Assembly: GCF_900182545.1 (NCBI RefSeq)
Contig: NZ_FXTJ01000012.1
Coordinates: 1-64,000 of the forward strand
Direction: 5' to 3'
Length of the DNA: 64,000 bases
Source of the DNA: Geodermatophilus aquaeductus
GTDB lineage: Bacteria > Actinomycetota > Actinomycetes > Mycobacteriales > Geodermatophilaceae
Shown here piece by piece: positions 51,005-59,492 of the stretch. A program made the translations under genes and the position numbers. Numbering within the stretch: the stretch's first letter is position 1; every line of letters begins with the position of its first letter. Below the pieces are notes generated by a model. It was not told the DNA's origin, did no database searches, and worked only from the letters and a program-made list of their open reading frames with translations.

Positions 51005-51104
51005 CCCGGCATCCCCCCACACCCGGCGGCGCGGGCCAAGTCCCCCGGGCGCGTCTCCTCTGCCAGCATCGGCGCCACCGACCGGAGACCCGGGGAGGCC
51101 GTCC

Positions 51105-51848
51105 GTGACCGATCTCGCGCGCATCGCCCTGCACGACGTCGAGATCCCGCCGGTGCCGGGCGGGTCGCCCCGGCTGCGCGGGGTGCTCGGGGTCCCGGAG
51201 GGGCCCGGGCCGTGGCCCGGCGTCGTGCTGCTGCACGAGGCCTTCGGCGTCGACGGCGTCATGCGCCGGCAGGTGCAGCGGATCGCCGCCGCCGGGCACC
51301 TGGCGCTGATGCCCGACCTGTTCTCCGACGGCGGCGCCCGGCACGCCCTGGTGCGGACGTTCCGGGCCGTGGACGCCGGGCGGGGGCGCCCGTTCGCCGA
51401 CGCCGAGGCGGCCCGGGCGCACCTCGCCGCGATGCCCGGCTGCACCGGCCGCCTCGGGGTGCTGGGGTCCAGCGTCGGCGGGGGCCTGGCCCTGCACGTG
51501 GCCGCGCGCGGGTTCGACGCGGCGGCGGTGTTCTACGCGCGGCTGCCTCGGGACCCGCACACCGCGCTGCTCGGCGCGTGCCCGGTCGTGGCCGGCTACG
51601 GCGGGGCCGACCCCGGACTGCGCGGCGCCGCCGCCGAGCTCACGACGGTGCTCACGCGGCTCGGCGTCGCCCACGACGTCCGCGAGTACCCGGGCGCCGG
51701 GCACGGCTTCCTGCACGACGCCCCGGTGGGGCCGCGGCCGCTGCGGCCGGTGCTGCGGAACGTCCTGCGGATCCGCCCGGACGCGGGCGCCGCGGCCGAC
51801 ACCTGGGCCCGGACCGACGCCTGGTTCGCCCGGTACCTCCCGGGCTGA
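51105..51848 (+). CDS. Dienelactone hydrolase family protein
   Basis: 247 residues. Alpha/beta hydrolase of the DLH type: LLHEAFGVDGVMRRQVQRIAAAGH, LGSSVGGGLALHVAARGFDAAAVFY, GGADPGLR, EYPGAGHGFLHD. The nucleophile position is Ser (GSSVGG), where true dienelactone hydrolases have Cys. GGGGAGG upstream of the GTG. Paired with the divergent monooxygenase, it could form a small ring-oxidation unit, but nothing proves this. Confidence 0.9.
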   Translation: MTDLARIALHDVEIPPVPGGSPRLRGVLGVPEGPGPWPGVVLLHEAFGVDGVMRRQVQRIAAAGHLALMPDLFSDGGARHALVRTFRAVDAGRGRPFADAEAARAHLAAMPGCTGRLGVLGSSVGGGLALHVAARGFDAAAVFYARLPRDPHTALLGACPVVAGYGGADPGLRGAAAELTTVLTRLGVAHDVREYPGAGHGFLHDAPVGPRPLRPVLRNVLRIRPDAGAAADTWARTDAWFARYLPG

Positions 51849-51858
51849 CCTGCGGCCC

Positions 51859-52227
51859 TCAGCCGACGGGTGCCGCCGGCACCGGGGTGTCGGCCGGCGA
51901 CCGCGGGGTGGGGATCGGTGCCGCGGCCGCGGGCGCGGGGCGGCGGGCGGGGAAGCCGACGGCGTAGAGGTCGGGCATCGAGAAGACGACGCGCTGCGGC
52001 TCGCCGGGGCCGGCACCGAGCACGGCGCGCACGCGGGCGAGCTCCTCCTCCGCGGCGGCGCCGTCGTCCCAGACCTCGTAGACCATCAGCGTCCGCGGCC
52101 GGCGGACGTGCCGGCGCGACAGGCAGTGCGACGGGCGGTCGTCGCCCTCCGGGAGGAGACCGGAGAGCAGCGCGCCCCGCTCCGGGTCGACGTCGTTCCA
52201 GCGCAGGTGCAGCACGAGCAGAGACAC
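51859..52227 (-). CDS. Hypothetical protein (122 residues)
   Basis: Starts MSLLVLHLRWNDVDPERGALL, contains HVRRPRTLMVYEVWDDGAAAEEELARV and RVVFSMPDLYAVGFPARR, then a disordered Pro/Ala tail. The fold may be a small ferredoxin-like domain; I recognise no family. GGGGGAA precedes the GTG. Its divergent neighbour (LuxR) starts 228 bases away; that gap holds no other gene I can support. Confidence 0.65.
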   Translation of the reverse strand: MSLLVLHLRWNDVDPERGALLSGLLPEGDDRPSHCLSRRHVRRPRTLMVYEVWDDGAAAEEELARVRAVLGAGPGEPQRVVFSMPDLYAVGFPARRPAPAAAAPIPTPRSPADTPVPAAPVG

Positions 52228-52454
52228 GGTTCCCCCAGGGTCGTTCCGGATGCCCGCACGCTAGGGACGGCGGGGCCGGCCGGTCTGTACGCACATCTGC
52301 GTAGCGCGGCCCGCGCCGGACCCCCTTGACCGCGCGCCGTCCCGTTGACGGCGCGGCGCGTCCGCGGTCACCCTCGTCCCCTGCGGAGCTGCACGCACGG
52401 CGGACGCGGGACCGGAGCACCCGGCACCCGCGGGGGCACTCGTCGGAGGCGGCC

Positions 52455-53228
52455 ATGGAGCCAGCGGTCCGGGAGCTCACCGACCTGGTGGTCGGCCTGC
52501 TCGACGGGATGACCGGCCCCCGCCTGCCCGCCGAGCCGGTGTTCGCCGTCCTCTGTCCCCGCCTCGAGGCCTCCGCCGCCGCGCTGCAGTGCACCGACTG
52601 GCGGACCGGCGCCACGGCGCTGACCAGCACGGGGCTCGACGCCGGTCAGCGGCGGCTGCTCGTCGAGGCCACGCACCGCGCACGCTGGGCGCACCCGCTG
52701 CTGGCGGCGGCCGCGGCCGGGGACCTCACTCCCGCGACGGCGGAGCGGGCCGCCGGCGGCCGGCAGCGATGGCACCGCTCCCCCGCCCGCGGCGTGCTGC
52801 AGGACGTCTGCGGCTGGGACCAGGTGGCCGGCGTGGCGCTGCGCGGTGGCCCGCACGAGGTCTGCGGCTTCGCCTTCGGCCGGCCCGGCCGGGACTTCAC
52901 CGACGCCGACCTGGACCTGCTGGCGGCGGTGCAGCCGGTGCTGCGGGCGCTGGACCGGCACGTCCGCCTGCTCGCGGGGTGGCAGGACCCCACGGGACGG
53001 GCCCGCGACTCCGCGCGGGCGACGGGGCTCACCGGCCGGGAGACGGCGGTCCTGCTGTGCCTGGCCGACGGGCTGACCGCGGGCGCGGCCGCCCACCGGC
53101 TCGGCTGCTCGGCCCGCACGGTCACCACGCACGCCGGGCGGCTGTACGGGAAGCTCGGCGTCCACGACCGGCTGACCGCGGTGCTCGAGGCGCAGCGCCG
53201 GGGCATCCTGTCCCGTCCCGCGGGCTGA
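52455..53228 (+). CDS. LuxR-family regulator (GAF-like sensor)
   Basis: 257 residues. The C-terminal LuxR/GerE helix-turn-helix is clear: LTGRETAVLLCLADGLTAGAAAHRL, then CSARTVTTHAGRLYGKLGV. The N-terminal part may be GAF-like (VCGFAFGRPGRDFTDADLDLL). GGAGG lies before the ATG. No response-regulator receiver domain. Targets unknown. Confidence 0.87.
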   Translation: MEPAVRELTDLVVGLLDGMTGPRLPAEPVFAVLCPRLEASAAALQCTDWRTGATALTSTGLDAGQRRLLVEATHRARWAHPLLAAAAAGDLTPATAERAAGGRQRWHRSPARGVLQDVCGWDQVAGVALRGGPHEVCGFAFGRPGRDFTDADLDLLAAVQPVLRALDRHVRLLAGWQDPTGRARDSARATGLTGRETAVLLCLADGLTAGAAAHRLGCSARTVTTHAGRLYGKLGVHDRLTAVLEAQRRGILSRPAG

Positions 53229-53236
53229 CCGCCGGG

Positions 53237-53725
53237 TCACGGGAGGCCGGCGGCCGCCAGGTACTCCCGGGCGCGGGCGTCGATGCCGGCCTGGTCGAGG
53301 TCGGCGTCGCGCAGCTCGGCCAGCGCGGCGGCCATCAGCGGCCCGGTCGCGTAGAACTCCACCGCGATGCCGTCGGGGTCGCGCAGGTTCAGGTGCCAGC
53401 CGAAGGGCATGTCGCGGACCGGGGTGAACTCGGCCCCCATCCCGCGCAGCTGCGCCTCCCGCGCCTCGAGCTCCGCGCGGGAGCCGGCGGCGAACCCGAG
53501 GTGGTCCAGGCCGGTGCGGGTCTCGTCGAAGCGCCCCCCGCCCTTGTCGTGCCGGGCCAGGGAGAGCGTGAACCCGCTGTCCCGGTGCACGAGCACGCGG
53601 ACGGTGCCGAAGTCGGCCAGCCGCACGAGGTCGAGCAGCTCGCAGTAGAACCGCTGGCTGACGTCGAGGTCGGTCACCGTGAGGGTGACGTGGTCGACGA
53701 CCGGGGCGCTGCCCGTGGCGCTCAC
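53237..53725 (-). CDS. VOC-family (catechol dioxygenase-like) protein
   Basis: 162 residues. VDHVTLTVTDLDVSQRFYCELLDLV, TGLDHLGFAAGSRAELEA, FGWHLNLRDPDGIAVEFY: one VOC domain with candidate metal ligands H at the start of strands and E in VEFY. GTG at 53725 with GGGGGAG upstream and overlapping the stop of the small peptide gene (GTGA), so translationally coupled to it. Confidence 0.88.
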   Translation of the reverse strand: MSATGSAPVVDHVTLTVTDLDVSQRFYCELLDLVRLADFGTVRVLVHRDSGFTLSLARHDKGGGRFDETRTGLDHLGFAAGSRAELEAREAQLRGMGAEFTPVRDMPFGWHLNLRDPDGIAVEFYATGPLMAAALAELRDADLDQAGIDARAREYLAAAGLP

Positions 53726-53868
53726 CGGGGGCTCCCCCACGGCAGCAGCCGCCGGTCCAGGGGCGCTCCGAACAGGCACGCCAGCCACCGCAGCTGGGTT
53801 CCGATCGGCGATAGCGTCGGCGCCCGGGTCTCGTGCCGGGTCTGGGGCTGCAGCGATGTCGATGTCAT
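53722..53868 (-). CDS. Small hypothetical protein (48 residues), coupled to the VOC gene
   Basis: MTSTSLQPQTRHETRAPTLS then PIGTQLRWLACLFGAPLDRR and a final LLPWGSPR. GGGAGGAC lies 5 bases before the ATG, a strong ribosome-binding site, and the TGA overlaps the VOC start codon (GTGA). Polar N-terminal half, amphipathic Trp/Cys-containing C-terminal half, no signal peptide. I do not recognise the family. It overlaps the first 13 bases of the divergent LuxR regulator if that gene starts at 53856. Confidence 0.65.
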   Translation of the reverse strand: MTSTSLQPQTRHETRAPTLSPIGTQLRWLACLFGAPLDRRLLPWGSPR

Positions 53869-56669
53869 GGCGTCCTCCCGAGGGGTCCCTGCCGGACGAG
53901 CGTCGGTCCGGGAGGGACGCCGTCGCGTCGGGGGAAACCCGCGACCTGGTGGGCCGGGACGGCGAGCTCGCGCGCGTCGACCGGCTGCTCGACGACGCCC
54001 GCGGCGGCTCCTCGGGCCTGCTCGTCCTGGAGGCCGAGGCCGGCGTCGGCAAGACGGCGCTGCTCCAGGCCGCCGCCGGGCGGGCCGGCGGCTTCCGGGT
54101 CCTGCACGCCCGGGGCGTCGAGTCCGAGGCCGCTCTGCCGCAGGCCGCGCTGCTGGAGCTGCTCACGCCGCTGCGGCCCCTGCTCGCCGAGGTGCCGCCC
54201 GGCCAGGCCGCGGCCCTGGCCGCCGCACTCGGCTGGGGCCCGGTCGACGTCCCGGGCGGGCGGCACCTCGTCGCGGCCGGCACCCTGTCGCTGCTCGCCG
54301 CGGCCGCGGCGAGCGGCCCGCTGCTGGTGCTGGTCGACGACCTGCAGTGGGTCGATCCGGAGTCGGCGGGCGCGCTGCTCTTCGCCGCCCGCCGGATGCA
54401 CGGCGACCGGGTGGCGGTGCTCGCGGCGCGGCGTCCGGAGCCCGGGCCGGCCGCCGGCGCCGAGGTCCTCCGCCTGCCCGCCCTCGCCCCCGGCGCCGCC
54501 CGGACGCTGCTCGCCGGGACCGTTGCCCCGCCCGTGGCCCACCGGCTGGCCGACCGCCTCGGCGGGATACCGCTGGCACTGCTGGAGGTGGCCGCGGCCC
54601 TGACCCCGGAGCAGCGCGCCGGCACCGCGCCGCTGCCCGCCGAGCTGCCGGCCGGCCCGGCGCTGGCCGGCGCCCTCGCGCCCGACCTGGCGGCGCTGCC
54701 GGCCGGTGCCCGCGAGGCGCTGCTGCTGCTGGCCGCCGCGCTCGACGGCAGCGCCGCCGCCGTCGCCGCCGCCCTCGCCGGCTCGGGCACCGACCCCGGC
54801 CCCGCCCTCGACGCCGCCGAGCAGCGGGGCGTCGTCGTCCGCGACGGGGACGCCCTCGCCTTCCGCCACCCGCTGCTGCGCAGCCTGGTCTGGGAGCGCG
54901 CGACGCCCGCCGACCGCCGGCGCGCGCACCGCCTGCTGGCCGACACCGCCCGCACCGGCGACGACGTCGCCCGGGTGTGGCACCGCGCCCTCGCCGCCGC
55001 CGGGCCCGACGAAGGGCTGGCCGGCGAGCTGGCGGCGCTGGCCGGGCGGGCGCGCGACCGCCGCGGCTACGCGGCATCCTCCGCGGCCCTCGAGCGGGCG
55101 GCGGCGCTGACCGATGACGCCGAGCGCTCCGCTGACCTGCTGGCGGCCGCCGTCGCGGACGCCGCCGTCGGCGGGGACACCGCCCGCGCCCGGTCGCTGG
55201 CCGGCGCGGTCCTGCGCGGCCCGGCGGGCGACGCCGCCCGCGCCGGGGTGCTGCACGTGCTGGGCCGGGTCGAGCAGGACGCCGGGTCGGTGCCGGCCGC
55301 GCGCGACCTCCTGCGCGCGGCCGCGGACCTCGCGCGGGGCCGGACCGCCGCCTGGGTGCTCACCGACCTCGCCGTCGCCGAGCACCGGCTGGGCGACGTG
55401 GCGGGGATGCAGGACACCGCGCGGCGGATCGCCGCGGGAGCCGACGACGCCGATCCGCTGCAGCGCGCCCTCGCGGCGTGGGTGACCGGCCTGGCCGCCG
55501 TCCACCGCGGCGACCTCGACGGCGGCCGGACGCACCTGCAGCACGCGCTGGACACGATGGAGGCCGAGCCGGACCTGCGCGCCGAGCCGCGGCTGCTGCC
55601 CCTGGTGGTGCTCGGGCTGGCCTGGACGGCCGACCTGCTCGGCGCCGTCCCCGTGGTGGAGCGCCGGCTGCGCGAGGCGCGGGCGGTCGGGGCGCTCGGC
55701 GTTCTGGTCAGCGTCCTGGCGATGACCGCCCACGGCCGGGCGCAGTGGCTGGGGGACCACCCGGGTGCCTTCGCCGACGCCGGTGAGGCCGTCGACCTGG
55801 CCGGGCAGCTCGGCTACGTCGCCGACGCCGCCCCGGCCCTGGAGCTGCTGGCCTGGGAGCACGCCGCCCGCGGCCGGCACGCCGAGGCAGCAGCGCACCT
55901 CGCGCGCGCCCGGGCGCTCGTCCTGCGCTCCGGCACCGCCGCGGTGGCCGCGCACCTTGCGCTCACCGAGGCCTTCTGCACCCTGTGCCGGGGCGACCTC
56001 GCCGGCACCGCGCGGCTGCTGGAGGCGCGGATGGCCGCCGACGGCGGGGTGGGTGCGCTCGGCGAGCCGCTCGGCGTCGCCCCGCTGCTGGTGGAGGCGT
56101 GGGCCGGGCTGGGCCGGACCGCCGAGGCCGCGCGGCTGGCCGCCGACTACGAGCGGGTGGCACCGTCGCCGCTGCCGCCGACCGCGGCGCTGGTGGCCCG
56201 GTGCCGGGCGCTGACCCGGCCCGACGACGACGGGGCGGCCGAGCTGTTCGAGCAGGCGCTGGCCGCGCACGCGCTGGCGCCCGACGCCTTCGAGACGCCG
56301 CACACCCGGCTGCTGTACGGCGCCCGGCTGCGCCGCGCGGGACGGCGGACGCGGGCGCGGGAGGAACTGGCCGCGGCGGCCGACGCCTTCGCCGCGATGG
56401 ACCTCGCCGCCTGGGCGCGGCGGGCCGAGGACGAGCTGCGGGCCACCGGGCGCACCGCGCGCCCGCGCCGTCCGCTGACGGAGGAGCCCCTGACCGCGCA
56501 GGAGACGCGGATCGCGGTCCTGGCGGCGCAGGGGCACTCCAACGCGGAGATCGCCGCGGCGCTCTTCCTCAGCCCGAAGACCGTCGAGCACCACCTGAGC
56601 AGCGTCTACCGCAAGCGCGGGCTGCGGTCCCGGGTGGGACTGGCGCAGCTGTTCCCACCCGGGGCCTGA
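53856..56669 (+). CDS. Large LuxR-type ATPase regulator (LAL/MalT-like)
   Basis: 937 residues. AAA/STAND ATPase with Walker A EAGVGKTAL near residue 64 and Walker B LLVLVDDLQWVDPESAG; a long helical-repeat middle; C-terminal LuxR helix-turn-helix LTAQETRIAVLAAQGHSNAEI, FLSPKTVEHHLSSVYRKRGL. LAL regulators respond to metabolites and activate operons. The start is uncertain: ATGs at 53856 and 53862 overlap the divergent peptide gene, while a GTG at 53949 would cut the conserved LVGRDGEL. Its stop and that of pspC lie in an 8-bp inverted repeat. Confidence 0.88.
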   Translation: MSMSWRPPEGSLPDERRSGRDAVASGETRDLVGRDGELARVDRLLDDARGGSSGLLVLEAEAGVGKTALLQAAAGRAGGFRVLHARGVESEAALPQAALLELLTPLRPLLAEVPPGQAAALAAALGWGPVDVPGGRHLVAAGTLSLLAAAAASGPLLVLVDDLQWVDPESAGALLFAARRMHGDRVAVLAARRPEPGPAAGAEVLRLPALAPGAARTLLAGTVAPPVAHRLADRLGGIPLALLEVAAALTPEQRAGTAPLPAELPAGPALAGALAPDLAALPAGAREALLLLAAALDGSAAAVAAALAGSGTDPGPALDAAEQRGVVVRDGDALAFRHPLLRSLVWERATPADRRRAHRLLADTARTGDDVARVWHRALAAAGPDEGLAGELAALAGRARDRRGYAASSAALERAAALTDDAERSADLLAAAVADAAVGGDTARARSLAGAVLRGPAGDAARAGVLHVLGRVEQDAGSVPAARDLLRAAADLARGRTAAWVLTDLAVAEHRLGDVAGMQDTARRIAAGADDADPLQRALAAWVTGLAAVHRGDLDGGRTHLQHALDTMEAEPDLRAEPRLLPLVVLGLAWTADLLGAVPVVERRLREARAVGALGVLVSVLAMTAHGRAQWLGDHPGAFADAGEAVDLAGQLGYVADAAPALELLAWEHAARGRHAEAAAHLARARALVLRSGTAAVAAHLALTEAFCTLCRGDLAGTARLLEARMAADGGVGALGEPLGVAPLLVEAWAGLGRTAEAARLAADYERVAPSPLPPTAALVARCRALTRPDDDGAAELFEQALAAHALAPDAFETPHTRLLYGARLRRAGRRTRAREELAAAADAFAAMDLAAWARRAEDELRATGRTARPRRPLTEEPLTAQETRIAVLAAQGHSNAEIAAALFLSPKTVEHHLSSVYRKRGLRSRVGLAQLFPPGA

Positions 56670-56684
56670 CCGCGCGGGTCAGGC
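56664..56684. terminator. Inverted repeat spanning convergent stop codons
   Basis: GCCTGACC-gcgcg-GGTCAGGC; the TGA of the LuxR ATPase and the reverse TGA of the PspC gene are inside the two arms. Confidence 0.55.
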
Positions 56685-56975
56685 GGCGCCGTCGGCCCGG
56701 CCGGCGATGCGGTCGACGAACCGGTCCAGCGGCCGGGGCTGCTCGCCGGGCGCGGGCGGGTCGGCCGGGGTGAGCACCCAGAGGACGGCGTAGAGGACCA
56801 GGCCGGCGCCGCCGGCGAGGGAGAGCGCGACGACGGCGGCGCGCCACAGCACGGCGTCGACGCCGGTGTAGGTGGCCAGGCCGCCGCAGACGCCGCCGAG
56901 CATGCGGTCGGTCGAGCTGCGGCGCAGCCGCGCCGGGACGGCGGTGGTGGGCGGGAGGGAGGTCGGTGTGGTCAT
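56679..56975 (-). CDS. PspC-domain membrane protein
   Basis: 98 residues. RLRRSSTDRMLGGVCGGLATYTGVDAVLWRAAVVAL then a hydrophobic helix and VLYAVLWVLTPADPP: the PspC domain, with RxLxGVCGGLA signature. Stress-response (phage shock) membrane protein, often affecting envelope integrity. GGGAGGGAGG just upstream of the ATG. Confidence 0.93.
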   Translation of the reverse strand: MTTPTSLPPTTAVPARLRRSSTDRMLGGVCGGLATYTGVDAVLWRAAVVALSLAGGAGLVLYAVLWVLTPADPPAPGEQPRPLDRFVDRIAGRADGAA

Positions 56976-57158
56976 GGCACGAGACTCCGCCGCGGGCCGC
57001 CCCGGCACATCGGGGAAGGCCCGGAACCGCACCCGGACCCGACCCTGGCTCACGGCTCATGCCCCACGGCCCACGGCCCACGGCGATGAGTCCCGGCCGG
57101 CCCGCGGGTCTGCCCTGGTGTCGCCCGATGCCCGGCACGAGTCCCTCCGGAGGACGCC

Positions 57159-57920
57159 ATGACGACCACGCAGTCCGGCCGCCCGCCCGTCGTCGACCTG
57201 GCCACCTGGCAGGCCGCCCGCGACGAGCTCCTGGTCCGCGAGAAGGCCCACACCCGCGAGGGCGACGCGCTCGCCGCGGCCCGCCGGCGGCTGCCGATGG
57301 TGGAGTTCGACGGGACGGTCGAGGTGGTCGGGCCCGACGGCCCGGTGCCGTTCCTGGACCTGTTCCAGGGCCGCGAGGAGCTCGTCGTCTACAAGCACAT
57401 GTGGTACGACGGCGCGCCGCACCAGGGGCAGTGCGAGGGCTGCACGATGACGACCTGGCAGCTCCGGGACACCGTCTACGTCAACGCCCGCGGCGTCTCC
57501 TTCGCCGTCGTCACCACGGGCCGGTGGGACGAGGTGGCCGCCTTCGTCGCGTTCATGGGCTACCGACAGCCCTGGTACTCCGTGCGCGGGGTCGCGGAGC
57601 CGGTCGGCGGTGCCATGGGGTACCTGACCAGCTTCCTGCGCGACGGCGACCGGACGTTCCTCACCTACTCCACGACCGGCCGCGGCAACGAGCCGGTCGC
57701 CGGGCACTTCGGCGTGCTCGACCGGACGCCCTACGGCCGCGGCGAGGCGTGGGAGGACAAGCCGGAGGGCTGGCCCGAGGGGGACCACGCGTGCTGGTAC
57801 TGGCGCTCGGACGCCGACGGGAACCCCACCTGGGGCCCGACCAGCCGCCCGGTGCCGCAGTGGACCCGCCCCGGCGCGACCCCCGAGCAGACCCTCGGCC
57901 GCCTCGGCGACCACTCCTGA
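57159..57920 (+). CDS. DUF899 family thioredoxin-like protein
   Basis: 253 residues. LVREKAHTREGDALAAARRRLPMVEF at the N-terminus, VVYKHMWYDGAPHQGQCEGCTMTTWQL with a C-x2-C in the thioredoxin position, and GRGNEPVAGHFGVLDRTPYGRGEAWEDKPEGWP, all diagnostic of DUF899 (YetG-like). Function unknown; redox role suggested. GGAGG before the ATG. The stop is followed by in-frame duplicates of the last codons (15-base repeats). Confidence 0.92.
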   Translation: MTTTQSGRPPVVDLATWQAARDELLVREKAHTREGDALAAARRRLPMVEFDGTVEVVGPDGPVPFLDLFQGREELVVYKHMWYDGAPHQGQCEGCTMTTWQLRDTVYVNARGVSFAVVTTGRWDEVAAFVAFMGYRQPWYSVRGVAEPVGGAMGYLTSFLRDGDRTFLTYSTTGRGNEPVAGHFGVLDRTPYGRGEAWEDKPEGWPEGDHACWYWRSDADGNPTWGPTSRPVPQWTRPGATPEQTLGRLGDHS

Positions 57921-57955
57921 GGCGCCCACTCCTGAGGCGCCCACTCCTGAGGCGC
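57911..57955. repeat. Three perfect 15-bp tandem repeats at a gene end
   Basis: ccactcctgaggcgc three times (57911, 57926, 57941). The first copy supplies the last two codons and stop of the DUF899 gene; the next two are exact duplications with in-frame stops. Confidence 0.9.
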
Positions 57956-57965
57956 ACAGCCTCAG
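57947..57965. terminator. Hairpin at the DUF899/LLM convergent junction
   Basis: CTGAGGC-gcaca-GCCTCAG, 7-bp arms; the right arm holds the reverse stop codon of the LLM gene (57962-57964). Confidence 0.5.
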
Positions 57966-58990
57966 CCCGCGGCGACCCGGGGGGCGACCTCGGTGCCGAG
58001 CAGCTCGATGCCGCGCAGCAGGTCCTCGTGGGCCAGGCGCGGGTTGGTCATCTGGATCGACACCCGGTCGACGCCGCCGAGCTGCGCGGAGATCCGCTGC
58101 AGCTTGTCGGCCACGGTGTCGGGGTCGCCCATGAAGAACGCGCCGTCGGGGCCGCTGGTCGCGTCGAACTGGGCGCGGGTGGGGGCGCGGAAGCCCCGCT
58201 CCCGGGAGACCGCGGTGAACATCTCGTGCCAGCCGGGGTAGATCGTGTCGGCCGCCGCCTGGGTGCTGTCGGCGACGTAGCCGAAGACGTGCAGCCCCAC
58301 CTGCAGCCGCTCGGGCGCGTGCCCGGCCTGCGCGCCGGCCTGCCGGTAGAGGTCGACGAGCGGGGCGAACTGCCGCGGCTCGCCGCCGATGATCGCGACC
58401 ATGAGCGGCAGGCCGAGCAGGCCGGCCCGCACGAAGGACGTCGGGGTGCCGCCCACGCCCACCCAGATCGGCAGCGGGTCCTGCAGCGGCCGCGGGTAGA
58501 CGCCCTGGCCGGTGAGCGCCGGGCGGTGCGTGCCCGACCAGGTGACGTGCTCGGACTCGCGGATGCGCAGCAGCAGGTCGAGCTTCTCGTCGAAGAGCTC
58601 GTCGTAGTCGGCGAGCGAGAGGCCGAACAGCGGGAACGCCTCGGTGAACGAGCCGCGGCCGACGACGAGGTCGATGCGCCCGCGGCTGATGAGGTCGAGG
58701 GTGGCGAACTGCTGGAACACCCGGACCGGGTCGGCCGCCGACAGCACCGCGACGGCGCTGCCGAGCCGGATCCGCTCGGTGCGCGCGGCGGCCGCGGCCA
58801 GGATCACCGGGGGCGCGGAGTCGTAGTACTCGGGCCGGTGGTGCTCACCGATGCCGAAGGAGTACAGGCCCACCCGGTCGGCGAGCTCGATCTCCTCGAG
58901 CAGGTGGGCCATCCGCTCCTCGGGGCCGACCCGGTGGCCGGTCCGCGGATCGGTCACCGCCGCCACGAAGCTGTCCACGCCGAGGTGCAC
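57962..58990 (-). CDS. LLM-class flavin/F420-dependent oxidoreductase
   Basis: 342 residues, luciferase-like (beta/alpha)8 barrel: LADRVGLYSFGIGEHHRPEYYDSAPPVILAAAAARTERIRLGSAV, RIDLVVGRGSFTEAFPLFG, PIWVGVGGTPTSF, MGDPDTVADKL. Uses FMN or F420; the actinobacterial setting favours F420 but the cofactor cannot be fixed from sequence. GGAGGA before the GTG. Confidence 0.92.
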   Translation of the reverse strand: MHLGVDSFVAAVTDPRTGHRVGPEERMAHLLEEIELADRVGLYSFGIGEHHRPEYYDSAPPVILAAAAARTERIRLGSAVAVLSAADPVRVFQQFATLDLISRGRIDLVVGRGSFTEAFPLFGLSLADYDELFDEKLDLLLRIRESEHVTWSGTHRPALTGQGVYPRPLQDPLPIWVGVGGTPTSFVRAGLLGLPLMVAIIGGEPRQFAPLVDLYRQAGAQAGHAPERLQVGLHVFGYVADSTQAAADTIYPGWHEMFTAVSRERGFRAPTRAQFDATSGPDGAFFMGDPDTVADKLQRISAQLGGVDRVSIQMTNPRLAHEDLLRGIELLGTEVAPRVAAG

Positions 58991-59109
58991 GGGAGTCCTC
59001 CTCCGGTCGGGGACACGGGCCCCGGTGGTCGAGCGTTCAACGACCAGTCAACCAGCCCCGGACACGACGGCGCCCCTCCGGCCGGGGACCGGAGGGGCGC
59101 CGTCGTCGC

Positions 59110-59280
59110 TCAGGCCGCCGAGGCGGCCCGGTCGCCGGTCCTGGGGGCGGCGCGGACGCCGGCCAGGTGCCAGGCGGTGCAGTCGGGGCAGCTGGCGATC
59201 CAGACGTGCCGGGGGTGGCGGAAGCAGGCGGTGCGGCCGGTCGGGGCGGATGCCGTGGACCGGGCCGAGGGGCTGGTCAT
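59110..59280 (-). CDS. Small Cys/His-rich protein (56 residues)
   Basis: The C-terminal half has CFRHPRHVWIASCPDCTAWHL: three Cys and three His in a zinc-finger-like arrangement. The ATG at 59280 is preferred; a longer form from 59430 would have a very basic, unlikely leader. Related small proteins are common in actinobacteria but uncharacterised. Divergent from the alpha-glucosidase gene. Confidence 0.65.
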   Translation of the reverse strand: MTSPSARSTASAPTGRTACFRHPRHVWIASCPDCTAWHLAGVRAAPRTGDRAASAA

Positions 59281-59365
59281 GGTGCGGGGACTCCCTGCCG
59301 CCGGGCGACGGCGGCTCGTGACTCGTGTGACGGTTGGTGCAACACCGGCAGAGGGGTCACCCATC

Positions 59366-59389
59366 CGGGGTGTGCGTGAGGACACCCCG
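59366..59389. promoter_or_regulatory. Inverted repeat between the small Cys/His protein and alpha-glucosidase genes
   Basis: CGGGGTGT-gcgtgagg-ACACCCCG, 8-bp arms, in the 212-base divergent gap. Possible operator or leader hairpin. A weaker GTTG-GTG-CAAC lies at about 59335. Confidence 0.4.
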
Positions 59390-59492
59390 CACGCCCGGCA
59401 CCTGCGCGTTCGGCGGAACGTGACGATCATGACGGCTCTCTTTGGCGTGCATGACCTGCTCCCGGACCACGGAGAGTGCCGATCCTGGGCGC

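Noticed and set aside
51105-51848. True dienelactone hydrolase of a chlorocatechol pathway
   Set aside because: Ser replaces the catalytic Cys and no chlorocatechol genes are near; named only by family.
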